From: Trissonchulus latispiculum
Lineage: Eukaryota; Nematoda; Enoplea; Enoplida; Ironidae
Assembly: GCA_030248195.1 (NCBI GenBank)
Contig: JASAND010012704.1
Coordinates: forward strand, 1 to 64,000
Direction of reading: 5' to 3'
Length of the DNA: 64,000 nucleotides
This document shows, one piece after another, positions 12,801-22,563 of the stretch. A model generated the notes under the pieces. That model saw nothing but the letters and a program-made list of their open reading frames with translations. It ran no database searches and was not told where the DNA came from. A program made the translations under genes and the position numbers. How positions within the stretch are numbered: the first letter of the stretch is position 1; every line of letters begins with the position of its first letter.

Positions 12801-13201
12801 GATGAATTTACGGGTATTTCCTTGGTTATTTTCACACATGCTAGATGCTATAATTAAAATGGAGGCGGAGTTGAAATTAGTATAAGTGGTTTTTTCCCTA
12901 ATTTCATCCCAAACCAGGCTTTGGAGATTGCGGTTGTGCAGTGTAAGGAGCTTCACAAGCCCGCAACCTCTCTCAATGTAATTAGTTTTTGTCTGTTCCA
13001 AACACTTCTATTCAATTTTTAGATTTAATGCACACGTACCTGTCCTTGGCAGGGTTGTCTGTCTTGGGCTATTCGGGACTGCTTGAACTTGATCCTTGTC
13101 TGAATGTGTCTAAGCGGGCAGTTGCTCATCTGCAGGCTTTGCAGGAAAGGTGGATTATTGAGAACGACAAAACTGTGATCCCTTGCTGTGCTGAGTCCTA
13201 G
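734..13201 (+). CDS. PGGT1B: Protein geranylgeranyltransferase type I, beta subunit (5'-partial, 8 exons in window)
   Basis: This is the catalytic beta subunit that, with the alpha subunit FNTA, transfers geranylgeranyl from GGPP to the cysteine of C-terminal CaaX motifs such as those of Rho and Rap GTPases, in the cytosol. Exons are 734-858, 10095-10155, 10531-10671, 10828-10960, 11087-11132, 11859-12067, 12406-12514 and 13023-13201. All borders are GT-AG and all phases match, giving 333 residues; the vertebrate protein has about 377, so only the N-terminal exon is missing, upstream of the window. Landmarks seen: ALSGLD-like FILSGLD, DSGHLAMGYTG, GENDMRFVYCA, GGSTYC and CYSFW. The zinc ligands known for this family are present: Asp (12029-12031) and Cys (12035-12037) in DDSCYSFW, and His (13031-13033) in DLMHTYLSL. 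No stop or frameshift occurs. Intron 2 (9.2 kb) is filled with transposons. FNTB and RABGGTB are less likely because the landmarks match PGGT1B best. Confidence 0.95.
1727..3501. mobile_element. CAGGG...CCCTG non-autonomous DNA transposon carrying a LINE fragment
   Basis: The inverted ends are CAGGGTTTTTTTT and AAAAAAAACCCTG, with repeated TGTGCATTTT words inside both ends. The flanks TTTGGTTA and TTTTGGTA look like a slightly altered 8-base target duplication, which would fit hAT. It interrupts the RTE LINE. No transposase was seen; the cargo is a LINE RNase H region at 2310-3165. Confidence 0.7.
2310..3165 (+). pseudogene. 3' part of an RNase H-type LINE (RNase H plus zinc-knuckle C-terminus)
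   Basis: The open frame to 3096 begins inside RNase H: the Glu region FRAETFAVLEGLRW, the Asp motif RICSDSKSL and the last catalytic motif HIGINGNELADEAAKLA. The first catalytic Asp (TDGS motif) is missing, so this is a 5'-truncated copy. It continues into CPNCGHPEEDILHLFIHCP, the C-x2-C-x8-H-x4-C tail found after RNase H in I/R1-like LINEs. It ends near a CAACACAACAACAA-type 3' tail at 3141-3156. It lies wholly inside the DNA element at 1727-3501. Confidence 0.85.
4315..4742. mobile_element. G/C-run MITE, copy A
   Basis: The terminal repeats are CTGGGTTTA and TAAACCCAG, with exact 5-bp flanks TAGTA at 4310-4314 and 4743-4747. Inside are runs of G and C up to 10 long near both ends and a CCGGCTTCGCCGG hairpin at about 4507. 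It has no coding capacity. It shares its interior with the copies at 5892, 7855 and 19818. Confidence 0.8.
5892..6235. mobile_element. G/C-run MITE, copy B
   Basis: The left end CTGGGCTTATTCTAG matches the end of copy C. G and C runs and the CCGGCTTCGCCGG hairpin (about 6060) match the family. The right terminal repeat is degenerate or lost, so the right boundary is approximate. It is inserted in the minus-strand LINE. Confidence 0.65.
6322..6643 (-). repeat. tRNA-derived SINE
   Basis: On the minus strand the 5' end reads like a Ser/Leu-type tRNA: A box TGGCCGAGTGAT at 6633-6622 and B box GGTTCGATCCA at 6583-6573. A non-tRNA tail of about 230 bases follows. It sits inside the LINE reverse transcriptase between NRAI and AAVKEWSD, which read on continuously. 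A tail fragment of the same family is at 11160-11265. Confidence 0.8.
7855..8205. mobile_element. G/C-run MITE, copy C
   Basis: The ends CTGGGCTTTTTCTAG and AAAAAAAGCCCAG are inverted repeats. The interior matches copy A in reverse: G runs, a TTCCGGCGGAGCCGG hairpin at about 8061, and the GCTTAAAAGTGCTTAAAAA segment. Its reading frames are shadows with no protein resemblance. Confidence 0.75.
8761..9779. mobile_element. Palindromic foldback element with TA duplication (copy 1)
   Basis: The whole 1019 bases form a near-complete palindrome with outer ends AAGTCTGACC and GGTCAGACTT, flanked by TA at 8759-8760 and 9780-9781. TA target duplication points to Tc1/mariner-type mobilisation. It has no coding capacity and could form a long hairpin RNA if transcribed. 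It lies in PGGT1B intron 2 and is related to 46165-47487. Confidence 0.85.
10095..10155 (+). CDS. PGGT1B: PGGT1B exon 3 (61-base short exon)
   Basis: This is too short to show up as an ORF. I found it by searching intron 2 for the family's GFRG signature: RRGGFRGTKTNS. Acceptor TTAG at 10091-10094 and donor GTACGT at 10156. Two bases complete the Gly codon from exon 2 and two bases carry into exon 4, so the frame closes exactly. Confidence 0.88.
10531..10671 (+). CDS. PGGT1B: PGGT1B exon 4
   Basis: Encodes HKLDSGHLAMGYTG and LLILGDDLSRLDK. Two donors overlap, GTAGGT at 10668 and GTATGT at 10672. Only the second keeps frame with exon 5, joining as CDGSVSCMPD. Confidence 0.92.
10828..10960 (+). 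CDS. PGGT1B: PGGT1B exon 5
   Basis: Acceptor TTTTAG ends at 10827 and donor GTATGT starts at 10961. Encodes AGENDMRFVYCACAISYML, the most conserved block of the family. Confidence 0.93.
11087..11132 (+). CDS. PGGT1B: PGGT1B exon 6
   Basis: A 46-base exon encoding TYEGGFGQSPGLEAHG, the Gly-rich prenyltransferase repeat motif. Acceptor TTTCAG, donor GTAAGT. Confidence 0.93.
11160..11265 (+). repeat. SINE 3'-tail fragment
   Basis: Shares GGGATGAGCACCGGCA and the following ACC-rich tail with the SINE at 6322-6643, in the opposite orientation. It lies in PGGT1B intron 6. The tRNA part is absent. Confidence 0.6.
11859..12067 (+). CDS. PGGT1B: PGGT1B exon 7 (two zinc ligands)
   Basis: Encodes GSTYCAVASLKML through YSFWICATLE. 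It contains the Asp and Cys zinc ligands in DDSCYSFW. Acceptor TTGCAG, donor GTACGT. Confidence 0.94.
12406..12514 (+). CDS. PGGT1B: PGGT1B exon 8
   Basis: Encodes ILNGIDLVDREKA and LSTQDDRTGGFGKYADSLPG, another prenyltransferase repeat. Acceptor TTCTAG, donor GTATTT. Confidence 0.94.
13023..13201 (+). CDS. PGGT1B: PGGT1B exon 9 (last, third zinc ligand, stop)
   Basis: Encodes DLMHTYLSLAGLSVLGYSG and the C-terminus, ending at TAG 13199-13201. The His in MHTY is the third zinc ligand. It ends slightly shorter than the vertebrate protein. Confidence 0.94.
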
Positions 13202-13203
13202 CG

Positions 13204-13209
13204 AATAAA
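13204..13209 (+). terminator. Poly(A) signal candidate for PGGT1B
   Basis: An AATAAA lies 3 bases after the PGGT1B stop. A second one at 13298-13303 gives a more ordinary 3' UTR length and is the likelier site in use. Confidence 0.5.
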
Positions 13210-14055
13210 ATAATGGAGTGATAATTTAGCGGCTAATGTTCAATCAGTTTTATTTCTATTTCTTGCAATTGTGTTATTATTTAAGCTTGCTTTTTTCAAT
13301 AAATAGAAAATGTTTTAGCTATAACGTAATATAGGTAGGCAGGAATGTGGCTGTCAAATTGCAACTATGTAGAATGAGGTACGAGTTTATAACTCTTTTT
13401 CGAAGTGCGACGCTGCAAGTTAATGTCAATAATGCCATCCTGTTAACTTGTCTTGGAGAGCAAACTTTAATCTTTGCTAAAGCTTTTGCGCCATGCTTCC
13501 GTCAAGATATTTTGTTGACATTAATGATGAGTTTCAAGTGACAAACTGCATTTATTATTTTTCGCCTTCTGTTGTATTTTAAAATATCCAGAGTGAAAGT
13601 AGTTTGATTTTTGATCGGCTATACAGACGTATCTGGTTTTTTATCTTCACTTATTTGGTAGTCAGTCACCACACACCTCCCACCATGGGTTCTCAAAACA
13701 ATGTTTGTGTACTATTCTGTTTATCGTTCTCTAGATTATTCCAAAGATTACCCCAGTGTGTTATACAAGTATACTTTGTAGCACGGTTTTTAGTGCATTT
13801 ATACATAGGAAAATGCGACATGCTGAATAGCTTTCTGGTAGGAAATATTTCGCCGCATCAGCTTGGAGAAAATTCAAATCTCTCTTAAACCGAACAGTAT
13901 TGAGCTGAGCCTCATGGTAGCAGGTATTTGGAAGCCAAAGTTTCGAGTTAAGTCTATTCTAGACAGCCAGCCCGCTAGCTACCTTAATGAAGTCGAACGC
14001 GTGAACAGTTTCATAACTTCGGTATAGGTATTCTAGTCTGCCCATTTCTCCGACC

Positions 14056-14244
14056 ATGTGCGACTGGTACCGTACAGTTCCTGGCGACCCTGAAGACGAA
14101 CCCGCCAATAGAAGACCTGGAAGAACATTTCCGTACAGCTACATAAACAGCTATCCCCAGCCAGGAGCAAACACTGTGTTTGTCCAATGTCCGTATCCTA
14201 TTAAAAGTCGGAAAATGCTTTTGCTTTGGTTTAGGGAACTCTAA
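14056..14244 (+). CDS. Possible small ORF, unrecognised
   Basis: ATG in an ACCATGT context opens a 62-codon frame with an ordered, Pro/Tyr-rich composition (PYSYINSYPQPGAN). An AATAAA at about 14425 would fit a short transcript. I recognise no family, and chance is a real alternative. Confidence 0.2.
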   Translation: MCDWYRTVPGDPEDEPANRRPGRTFPYSYINSYPQPGANTVFVQCPYPIKSRKMLLLWFREL

Positions 14245-14654
14245 CTAGATAGCTAACTAGTGCCAAATTTATATTTCAAAACTATAAATGCATCAGTTAG
14301 TTTAAAATTTTAAATTCTTTCTAGTGCACCGTTCTATGCATCATGCAGCGCACTCTATTGTTACGGTTGCGGAGCGCCAGCGAGCATAAGGATAAGGATG
14401 CGTCCCATTTTGTTATGTGAGAAGAATAAATAAAATAAAATGAGAAAGAATACTTGGAAGCAAATTGCAAATCGATCGTACGCCTCTTCCACAAACTTTC
14501 GGCTTCGCCGGAATTGGTTTACCTTCAATTCAATCACTATTTCTTAATAGTTCACACCTCACAGCTGCAACAGTCCGTTTTTTCGCAGCTATCTCAGTCA
14601 CCCCAAATACATTACGTGCGATATTGAAAAGCGTGCAATTTTGAAATGGTACGA

Positions 14655-14806
14655 TGTTTCCGAATATATTCGAATAATTCGCGAATTATTCGTAATATTC
14701 GAATAATTTGCGAATTATTCGAATTATTCACGAATTTCGAATTATTCGAATAGTGGCTCACGAATAGTGACGAATATTCGAATACCAATTTTACTATTCG
14801 TGCCCA
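14655..14806. repeat. Self-complementary ATTCGAATA repeat block
   Basis: About 150 bases built of overlapping GAATATTCG and GAATAATTCGCGAATTATTC words. It can pair with itself at many registers. It may be the subterminal region of a decayed DNA transposon. Confidence 0.6.
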
Positions 14807-16067
14807 TGTTTACTCAGCATCCTGCAGGGCCTGATCCTGATGAAATTCTAATGCTAGCGAAAGAGAGAGAGGAAAATTGGATTGACTAAGTCTTCAAAAA
14901 TCACGCAAATCGGAACAAAAATTTTCAGAGTTTCAGATTCAGGTTTAAGTTCAGGTTGTTTCAGACAGAACGTAGAACTAGTAGATTAGTAAGGCATGTT
15001 TTTATGCATTTGGCTGCCTCCAGATTGACAGCTTTTACACAACTGTAAACTACGCAATACACATAGCATTTTCTACTGAATGACTTGTAAAAGTTAGGTA
15101 AGACGGACAGTTTCTCTGTCTGTCTTCTTATCAGTCAGTCAGTTTGCAATAACGTTTAGGCATGTATATCTTGGCGACCTAACTTTTTGTTTTTATCTCG
15201 CCTAAAGGTGAGATAGCTGTTTTCGTTTCTGGCGCAAAATCAACTGCTTATGCTCAACGTAAAATTTTCACTCTATTCTCAGCACTACCTTCAGTAACAG
15301 CGAGAGTTTTTGTCCGAAGGGGGAACTGCAGATGCTTTCTTTGAATTGGACCGAGATTTTCTAGATTTCAATTTTTCTTTATTATTTGGAAATAGATTTT
15401 TAATGATTAGTAATCAAGATGCCATGGAGGGGGCTTTCGTTACCTGCGACATCAACTTTTATGGAAATGTTTTCACAAGGCCCCCCTTGGTTGAAATAAA
15501 AGTTAGAGATGTATTCTTGCAATATGCAAATTAACTTTTGGAACGTGATTTCAGTACACTAGCAGACAAAAGCCTGGACAAGTTGCATTCGACGAAACTT
15601 TTCTCCGCTTATAGTTGTTAGTTTTTTGGATTTGATCATTTTCCAAACGTTTAGAAGTGCAGATTTTGTCAATATATATCTATCTATGTATATTTTCATG
15701 ACTGGGCGCTTACTTATTCGAAACAAAAGCTATTCTAAAAATACAGTAACTTGTGTGAGCTCAGAAAGGTTAGTACTTGATCAAAAATCCATTTTGAAAA
15801 TTTCACATGTTTGTTTCTGTGCTCAGTCAGTGAGGAGTAATAAATTTGAACAAATGTCAACGGCAAACGCGCTTTTAATGTCCAAAATACGGTTATTCGG
15901 ACCGAACCACAACATATATAAGCTATATATAAGTTCTTCTTAGTTCGCACTCTTGAAACACGCGGAAGGAATATTCAAAATTTTGAAATGGAGTGGAGTT
16001 TAACTACCACCACATATTGTATGTTATAGCGGCCCCCTCCTTCCAAGCTCCCTCAGTCTACATCTAA

Positions 16068-19000
16068 GGGCCTTTTCATAAAAAGATTAAACGGATTAAC
16101 TTAAACGGATTAACTTAAATGACTTAAACAGATTAAAAGCACGTATTCATAAAATCACGGATTAAACTACTTAAACGGATTAAACTGAGCCACGACTTAA
16201 ACGGATTAACTTAAGCGGATTAAATTAAGTCGTTTAAGTAGTTTAATCCGTATTTTATGAATACACTTTTAATCCGTTTAAGTTAATCTGTTTAAGTTAA
16301 TCCATTTAATCCGCCAGTTTAATCCCGATTTTATGAATACAATGAAGCTCACATTTCTATTCTCTAGTTTCTATTCCATTAATATTGATTTCACTTATTG
16401 ATACTGCAGTTGTAAATTTTGAACATTTAGTGAGTGAGTGATAGTGCAACGTTAACTAACATCTATACAATGATTTAACTGCGCATATTTTTACAACAAT
16501 GAGTTCCAAATTTATATGTTTTTAACATGTATATTCGGGAGTTAATTGCTCATTGTATTAGACTAATAGCAATGCTTGCTACATGGATTAATTTAACATT
16601 GCGATTTTCTAATGCATACATAAGCTCGAGCTCGGTTATGAAGGGTGTGTACCTTTATAGTAGATTTTTACATATTTTCCAATTTTGCTGAATTTCACAT
16701 ATTTTGATAGGAGTGTTCATAGCATTTCCAAAACTGCTGCTGATGTTCTATTTAAGCCTTTCTTCAAATATGACTCCGATATGTGTGAAACATTCAGTAA
16801 CATGAAATTAATTAAGTCGACTTTGGAGTGTTTGACAAATCTTTAAATTCAGAATTCAGACCGTTTTCGGACTACGCAAAACAAGATTTCCAATATATAT
16901 CTCTGCTTTACTCCAGAAATGTCAGCAAATGTTACAGAAATGGCGTCTAAAGTTGCACACACGCTAGGGCTTTCTTTCCGTTGACTCTTTCTCTAGGACT
17001 TGGCAATTTTGTCAAAAACGCTGTTTTCTCAACTTTTACATTCTGTTTGTTAATACGGTGAAAATCTCACTAATACGGTGAAAAATCACTCAAGCCTGGG
17101 AGCAATTGTGTATATCGCCTCAGAACACTTGATGCTCTGACGACAGCAAATGTTTCAAGGTTTAACTTCATATAAATTGGCTAGCCTAGTGTCGCTTGTG
17201 ACCAAATCACCAACCAACGCACTCACACAGCTTTAATTTGCCATCTTAATCAACCCCATACTCGCTGGCATCCATCTCATGCAAATTTGCTAATCATCGA
17301 AATTTTCAAGTTTGAACAACGTTGCCACAGCTTCATCTTGAAATCAAAATTTTGTCTTGATTTTGAGACAATATCTTGTTTTAATAAGCCTGCATACTTC
17401 GCTCGTGACTGGAAAAGTATCCTTGAAATTCGAAAAAAATACTCTTTCCAAAGAATTTACATATTTCCGAAAATGTTGATCAGGTTTTGACAATCAGAAT
17501 TCAATTCAAATTCAAAAAATTCAAAACAAGTTTAATTTCCAATTCGTTTAAGGTGCTGGTTTCCTTTTATGAAGCGATTTCTTAAAGTTTCTTCTTCTTC
17601 TTAGTTTTTCTTAGTTTTTGGTATTTGATTTATAAACCTCATTTGAAAGCTTATAATGAGTTCATTCTACATACTCATTATACTCAACTGGCTGTTCGAA
17701 GTTAAATGACTTTTCTGAGAGCATCGGTTTTAAACATCTATTTCTTAAAACTGCAGCATCGGCGAAAAATTATTTTTGTAATAGCCTAAATACGACATGT
17801 GGGTCGAGGGACGTTTGTTTGGATTTGGCTTAGTGGCTGTTAATGGTTCAGAAAATCCGCAAAATGTACGGCGACACTAGATTTCGCAAATTTGCATTGA
17901 GTTGTTTTCTCGAGACTAGACACATTTTAGCCGAAACCAAAAGAAACGTCTCTCCGCAAAGGTGCGACTATTTATTCACCCATAAAATCTTTCTAAAAGC
18001 TTTTTGAGAAATCGATGTTCAAAACAAAATAATCGCAGTTTGCCACAAACTATTTTCGATCAAATCTATAGCTTAAAACAATTAACTTAAATTAATAAGC
18101 GTTGATAAAAATGTGCATTTACAGAGTGAAAGTAAAATTATTCAACACTGTCCTTAACATGTGGCAGCAATTCGAATAAACTGATTTCCTCAAAAGTGGC
18201 AATTTTTGACCCCCAAAACCGTTTTTAGTTTATATTGAGTTAACAACTAAAGACAGGTTGTAAAATCAAAAAATGTCATTTTTGTGTCCTCTTTGCTTCC
18301 ATCCATAACAATCAACTGCTGCCTACTTAGTGAATAAGACCAGAAAAGTTCTTATCTTCTCACCTAAGAAAGCGGGACTGGTCCCAGATTGTTAATAATC
18401 ATGAAAATGAGTTCCGTAAGTTTCAGCTAGTTTGGTATAGGATTACAGCCGTAAGAGTAAAAAATACAGAAAGGAAACCAGCACCTTAAAAAGCAGTCTA
18501 CTCTGAAATGTATGCTTTAGTTGTACTGAGCACAGTAATTTTGATGAACAACCTTCAAGTACCGAACTGAAGGAGATTGTGAATATAATAATTTTCTCTA
18601 AAATGTTTGGATTCCGGAGGACTAAGCATCGCTACATCAAATCCTAGGTTTCTCGGCTAGAGTCAGGTACAAACAAAAATTCGGGATGTTTCTGTAGTTT
18701 TGAGAAATATGTTTAAGTGCAGACTGGCTATACTGAACTAGTTAACCCGAAACATAGACTTGTTTGCTAGTACAATTAAATAGTGAGTACAATTTGCATA
18801 TGCAAATTAGATCCCTTTCCAACTCTGAATATTAGGCACGTTACGGCATTAACATAAACATGTACAGATGGAACCAACCACCTTCCAACCCGCTTTAGCA
18901 GTTGTTGCTTTTAGTTTGCTGGTTTTAGTTAAAGTTGTTTCTTGACAAAATTGAGAAAAGTAGACAAAACTCGGGCTGCAGCTATTTGATAGAGGTATCA

Positions 19001-19582
19001 AAAGATATACCCGATGTCCCACGGAACATTTTACTTCAGTTTGTAAAAAATCTGACAAATTCTGCTTTTTCTAAAATACGTTAAGAAAGTTCTATAAAAC
19101 GAAAATCAGTTTTAGATTATCCATTAAAAAGAGAAAATTTTAAGCTACATTTTGATATAAGAATAGTTTTCTAACTCCAAATAATGAATGAGGTATGATT
19201 GTTTAAAGTTGATGTCTTCAAATGGAATCAGCACCAAAACTAATGTTTAATCCATTTAATCTCCGCAATAAACGCGGATTAAACTACAGTGCTTTTGAAC
19301 TAGTTTTTTAAGTGACGGATTAAACGGATTAATCTTAATCATTTTATGAAAAGGTCACGGATTAAAGTTTAATCCGCCGCAGGTTTAATCCGTCGCGATT
19401 TTATGAATACGTCACGGATTAAAGTTTAATCCGTCGGTATTTTATGAATAGGTTTTTGATCGACGGATTAAACTGGTCCGTTTAAGTCACGGATTAAAGT
19501 TTAATCCGTTTAATCCGTGAGCGTATTCATAAAATGATTAAAGTTTAAGTTAATCCGTTTAATCCAATTTATGAAAAGGCCC
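16068..19582. mobile_element. Harbinger-like non-autonomous element with GGATTAAA-repeat ends
   Basis: The ends GGGCCTTTTCATAAA and TTTATGAAAAGGCCC are exact inverted repeats flanked by TAA at 16065-16067 and 19583-19585. A TWA duplication and GGGCC...CATAAA ends are the Harbinger pattern. The outer 280-340 bases on each side are built of diverged ACGGATTAAA units. The 2.9-kb interior has no transposase frame. A separate TTAA element is nested at 17552-18485. Confidence 0.8.
17552..18485. mobile_element. TTAA-bounded piggyBac-like MITE (GGTGCTGG family)
   Basis: The ends GGTGCTGGTTTCCTTTT and AAAGGAAACCAGCACC are inverted, with TTAA at 17548-17551 and 18486-18489. It has no ORF. Its right 280 bases, reverse complemented, match the left end of the element at 52410. 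It lies inside the Harbinger-like element. Confidence 0.85.
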
Positions 19583-19817
19583 TAAGAATTACTAAGCAGT
19601 CTGCATTAACTCAATAGCTTTACCCCATTGTGTTCAATTATAAACAAGTTGTCTGAGGTATAATTTAGCCCGGGGGCGAGATACTGCTCCTTTTAGGAGC
19701 CGACTTGTTTCATCTTAAATAGGAAAAATTTTCAGTTTATATAATACGATTCACCAACCAACACTTCATTTTTCAGTTTTCCCCTAGAAGTTAAAGTTCA
19801 TAACATACGTTAACATA

Positions 19818-20226
19818 GGGTCGGGTCCTGGGGGGGGTTTGTCCCCAAAAAATTTTGAGGGGGCTTGTACCTTGAACAAAAATTTTCAGGGGGGCTTGTA
19901 CCTCAAGAAAAAAATTGTAAAATTTTTCGAAAAATTAACGCTAATTTTATTAAAATTTGCAATTTTTTGTCAAAATTTGCAAATATTCAAATGTGGAAAA
20001 AATTTCAAAATTTTGCCCAATTTTCCCGAAAGATTAACCATTTTAGCTAAAAAATTCCGGCGAAGCAGGAAATTTTTTGAAATTTTACTGTAAAAACTAA
20101 TTTTTTCCGGCTGTTTTTGATTACCCCTTGACCATTTTTTCGTTACCCCTTGTCCCAGACGGCGACAGGGCTTGTACCTTGTCCGGGTTGGGGGGGGCTT
20201 GGATCCCCCCCCAGACCCCCCCCCCG
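19818..20226. mobile_element. G/C-run MITE, copy D (diverged)
   Basis: Begins with GGGTCGGGTCCTGGGGGG and ends with long C runs. It has an internal TTCCGGCGAAGCAGG hairpin relic at about 20053. The flanks CGTTAACATA and CGTTAACCTA may be a duplicated target. The boundaries are approximate. Confidence 0.6.
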
Positions 20227-20577
20227 CGTTAACCTATGATTCATAATCTGATCGATTCCATAGGTGTTCGTCAACTTGTGAGGTCAGCAGTTACCAGCCA
20301 GTTATAAACCAATTAACTTTTTGTGACTGTCGCCAATTTGAATTGTGTAGGTTGTTCTAATAAGAAAGTGACTAGGTCCGGGTCGGCTTATCCTAACTCA
20401 TCAACCTGGACGGGCACGGCCCAGGCCCGCTCAGGGGCCAAAGGTCAGCTACTGGGCCAGGAACTAATTCATAGCAGAGAGCCCTTATATGCCACGCCGG
20501 CCCAAAGCCCTGCTCCTATGCCTGGGCCACGTTGTAAAGGATCCTCCTAAGCCGGACCGCTTCTAAGTTCAGCTTAA

Positions 20578-21786
20578 GGTGGGTCCATCATGAAAAACGT
20601 TTAGGCGACGGATTTCGCTCATTTTCACACATAAGTTAGCCACATATGTCGTGCGTATCCAGTTTAAATTTCTAGTTGTTTCGTTTAGTTCTCCATAAGT
20701 TACGAGCCATCAACTGTGTACAATTTGAAAATGAGTGAGCACGAGGGTGTTGCAGACAGCTGAGGCAAATTTTCGTGATCGACTTCACGTTTTTAGCTTA
20801 TTTTGTTATACACCTTCCAAAACTATTACGAAAAACATTTTCGTTCTTCCTTGTTCCTTGTTCCTCTTGATGTAATGAAATATTTAACAACGATTAACTT
20901 GAAATAGAAGCATTTCCGACCCATGGTTCTGTGATAAGAATTCATTCCTGCAATGAGCGCTTTCGATTAAGTATAATATGCCATATTTCGAAAAAATTTA
21001 AAAATCGCTGTTTTGTGAAATTCGGGTTTTGAGTCGAGGGTTCCGTTTGGCACGCTGAGAAGTACTGGACATAGCTATTTGCATAATTCATGCTGCAAAT
21101 AGATCCAAAGGCACGAATACACAATTTGGAATACTAAATAGTCAGTTTAAGCCCACAGTGTTGTAGTAATTTAGCCAAATTTACAAAAAACCGACATTTT
21201 CAAAATTTTGCTAAAAATGCCCATTTTTGTGCCAGAAAATCTCGAAACTGGAAGCAGGTACATTGGAACCATTGGAATCAAAGGAGGAACCACCAATTCA
21301 AGTATTACGGAACCCTGGAATTAGAATTTTTATTTAGGCCTTTGAATTAGGGCAATTTGCAATTGTTTCAGAAGACCCCACTTTTCAGCTGCAAGAAACG
21401 TGAAAATTTGTCGATTCTTCACTGTTTGCGATAAATAAGAAATTATTAAAAAATTTTGCGGGCCTAAATCAAAATTCTACTTCTAGCGCACCACAGTTTA
21501 TGATCATAGCTACTGCTACATACATTATAAATACAAAATTATGCATTATGCACAACTGTTCGTCGAGAGATAATTTTGGCGCAAGAATAAAACCACCACT
21601 TTTTCAGTTTCCTATGTTTAACACATGCAGATTGCAGACCATTACTTTATCGTGAAATTACTTAACAACCGCTAGAGATACGAGTTTAATTTTAAAACTC
21701 GTTAAAATATCCCACTCAAAGATCATTATATGTGAAAATGAGCGAAATCGGAGATGGTCGAAAAATTGGCCAAAAATGGACCCCCC
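20578..21786. mobile_element. TTAA-type MITE (GGTGGGTCC family)
   Basis: Left TTAA at 20574-20577 followed by GGTGGGTCCATCATG; right end AATGGACCCCCC followed by TGAA, a one-base change of TTAA. The ends are inverted over the ATTTCGCTCATTTTCACA segment. It has no ORF. It belongs with the elements at 49199 and 51217. Confidence 0.75.
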
Positions 21787-21810
21787 TGAAGTGGTCACTT
21801 AGGCGTATTA

Positions 21811-22008
21811 GGTTTCAAACGATTCTCCTAAGCTAGGAGTGCTATCCAACACCCCTAACTTTTCTCCTAAGTTTCTAAGTCTCAGCGCCAGCTAAATTTA
21901 GGAGAAAGTTTTTGAAACCGGCTTAGAAAGCCTCCTAATTCCCTCCTAGGCAGCTCCCAGACATGCTAAGTACCCTCCTAGAAGCGTACTTATGAGAATC
22001 GTTTGCAA
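21811..22008. repeat. Small foldback repeat with CTCCTAAG words
   Basis: Inverted CAAACGATTCTCCTAAG and CTTATGAGAATCGTTTG bound about 190 bases, with TCCTAAG/CTTAGGA words repeated inside. Confidence 0.6.
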
Positions 22009-22520
22009 TGCGGCCCTGACGTCAAAAGTCAGTGCCCAGCGTTAGGCCTCAACTCTGAAATCCGGACAAGGCCAACCTAAAAATGATCCTGGCCCGGGTC
22101 TAAACCAGACCGGCCCAGCTGGGGCCTGGCCCTGCATTCGACGCCCTCTACAAGGCCTACGTTCTGCTAAGTAATACTTGGTCAAAATAAACTACTTTCA
22201 TTTGCTTGTAAACCGAGTCCTGAAGCCTCTCGCTCCTGGGATGGTGGAAAGCTACTGTTCGCCCAATTAAACTTCTATCAATTAAAGAGTGCACAAACTT
22301 TCTGAAGGTGGATGAGTCCGTGGGAGGTTGACGTTCAACTTTATAACTTTATGCTAGAAAGACTATATTATTGCAGAATGCCCTGGAGAATACCGTGAGG
22401 GTTGGGCTTTGAGAATCTCTATTTGTGCTTTGAAACAGGAAATGTGCTGACGTTCAATAGATGGAATGCTACATTTAATTAGGCAGATCAGTACAGTTTG
22501 CCTACTTTGAATCTAATAGA

Positions 22521-22563
22521 ATGTACCGAAGTTTGAAGGAAGATGATGATGCTAAACAGCAAG
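22521..22563 (+). CDS. SELENOL: SelL-like exon 1
   Basis: Encodes MYRSLKEDDDAKQQ plus one base; donor GTATGT. This is the least certain exon because nothing in the family fixes its sequence. Confidence 0.75.

Larger units (their letters stand above)
13310..16060. other. Intergenic stretch downstream of PGGT1B
   Basis: Apart from the small ORF at 14056 and the TTCGAATA-type repeat at 14655-14806, nothing here could be identified. Several frames begin only with TTG and look accidental. A lone GGCTTCGCCGG word at about 14502 resembles the hairpin of the G/C-run MITEs. Confidence 0.5.

Noticed and set aside
15310..15534. 74-codon frame FFELDRDFLDFN
   Set aside because: Starts only with TTG, no family and no convincing splice sites with neighbours.
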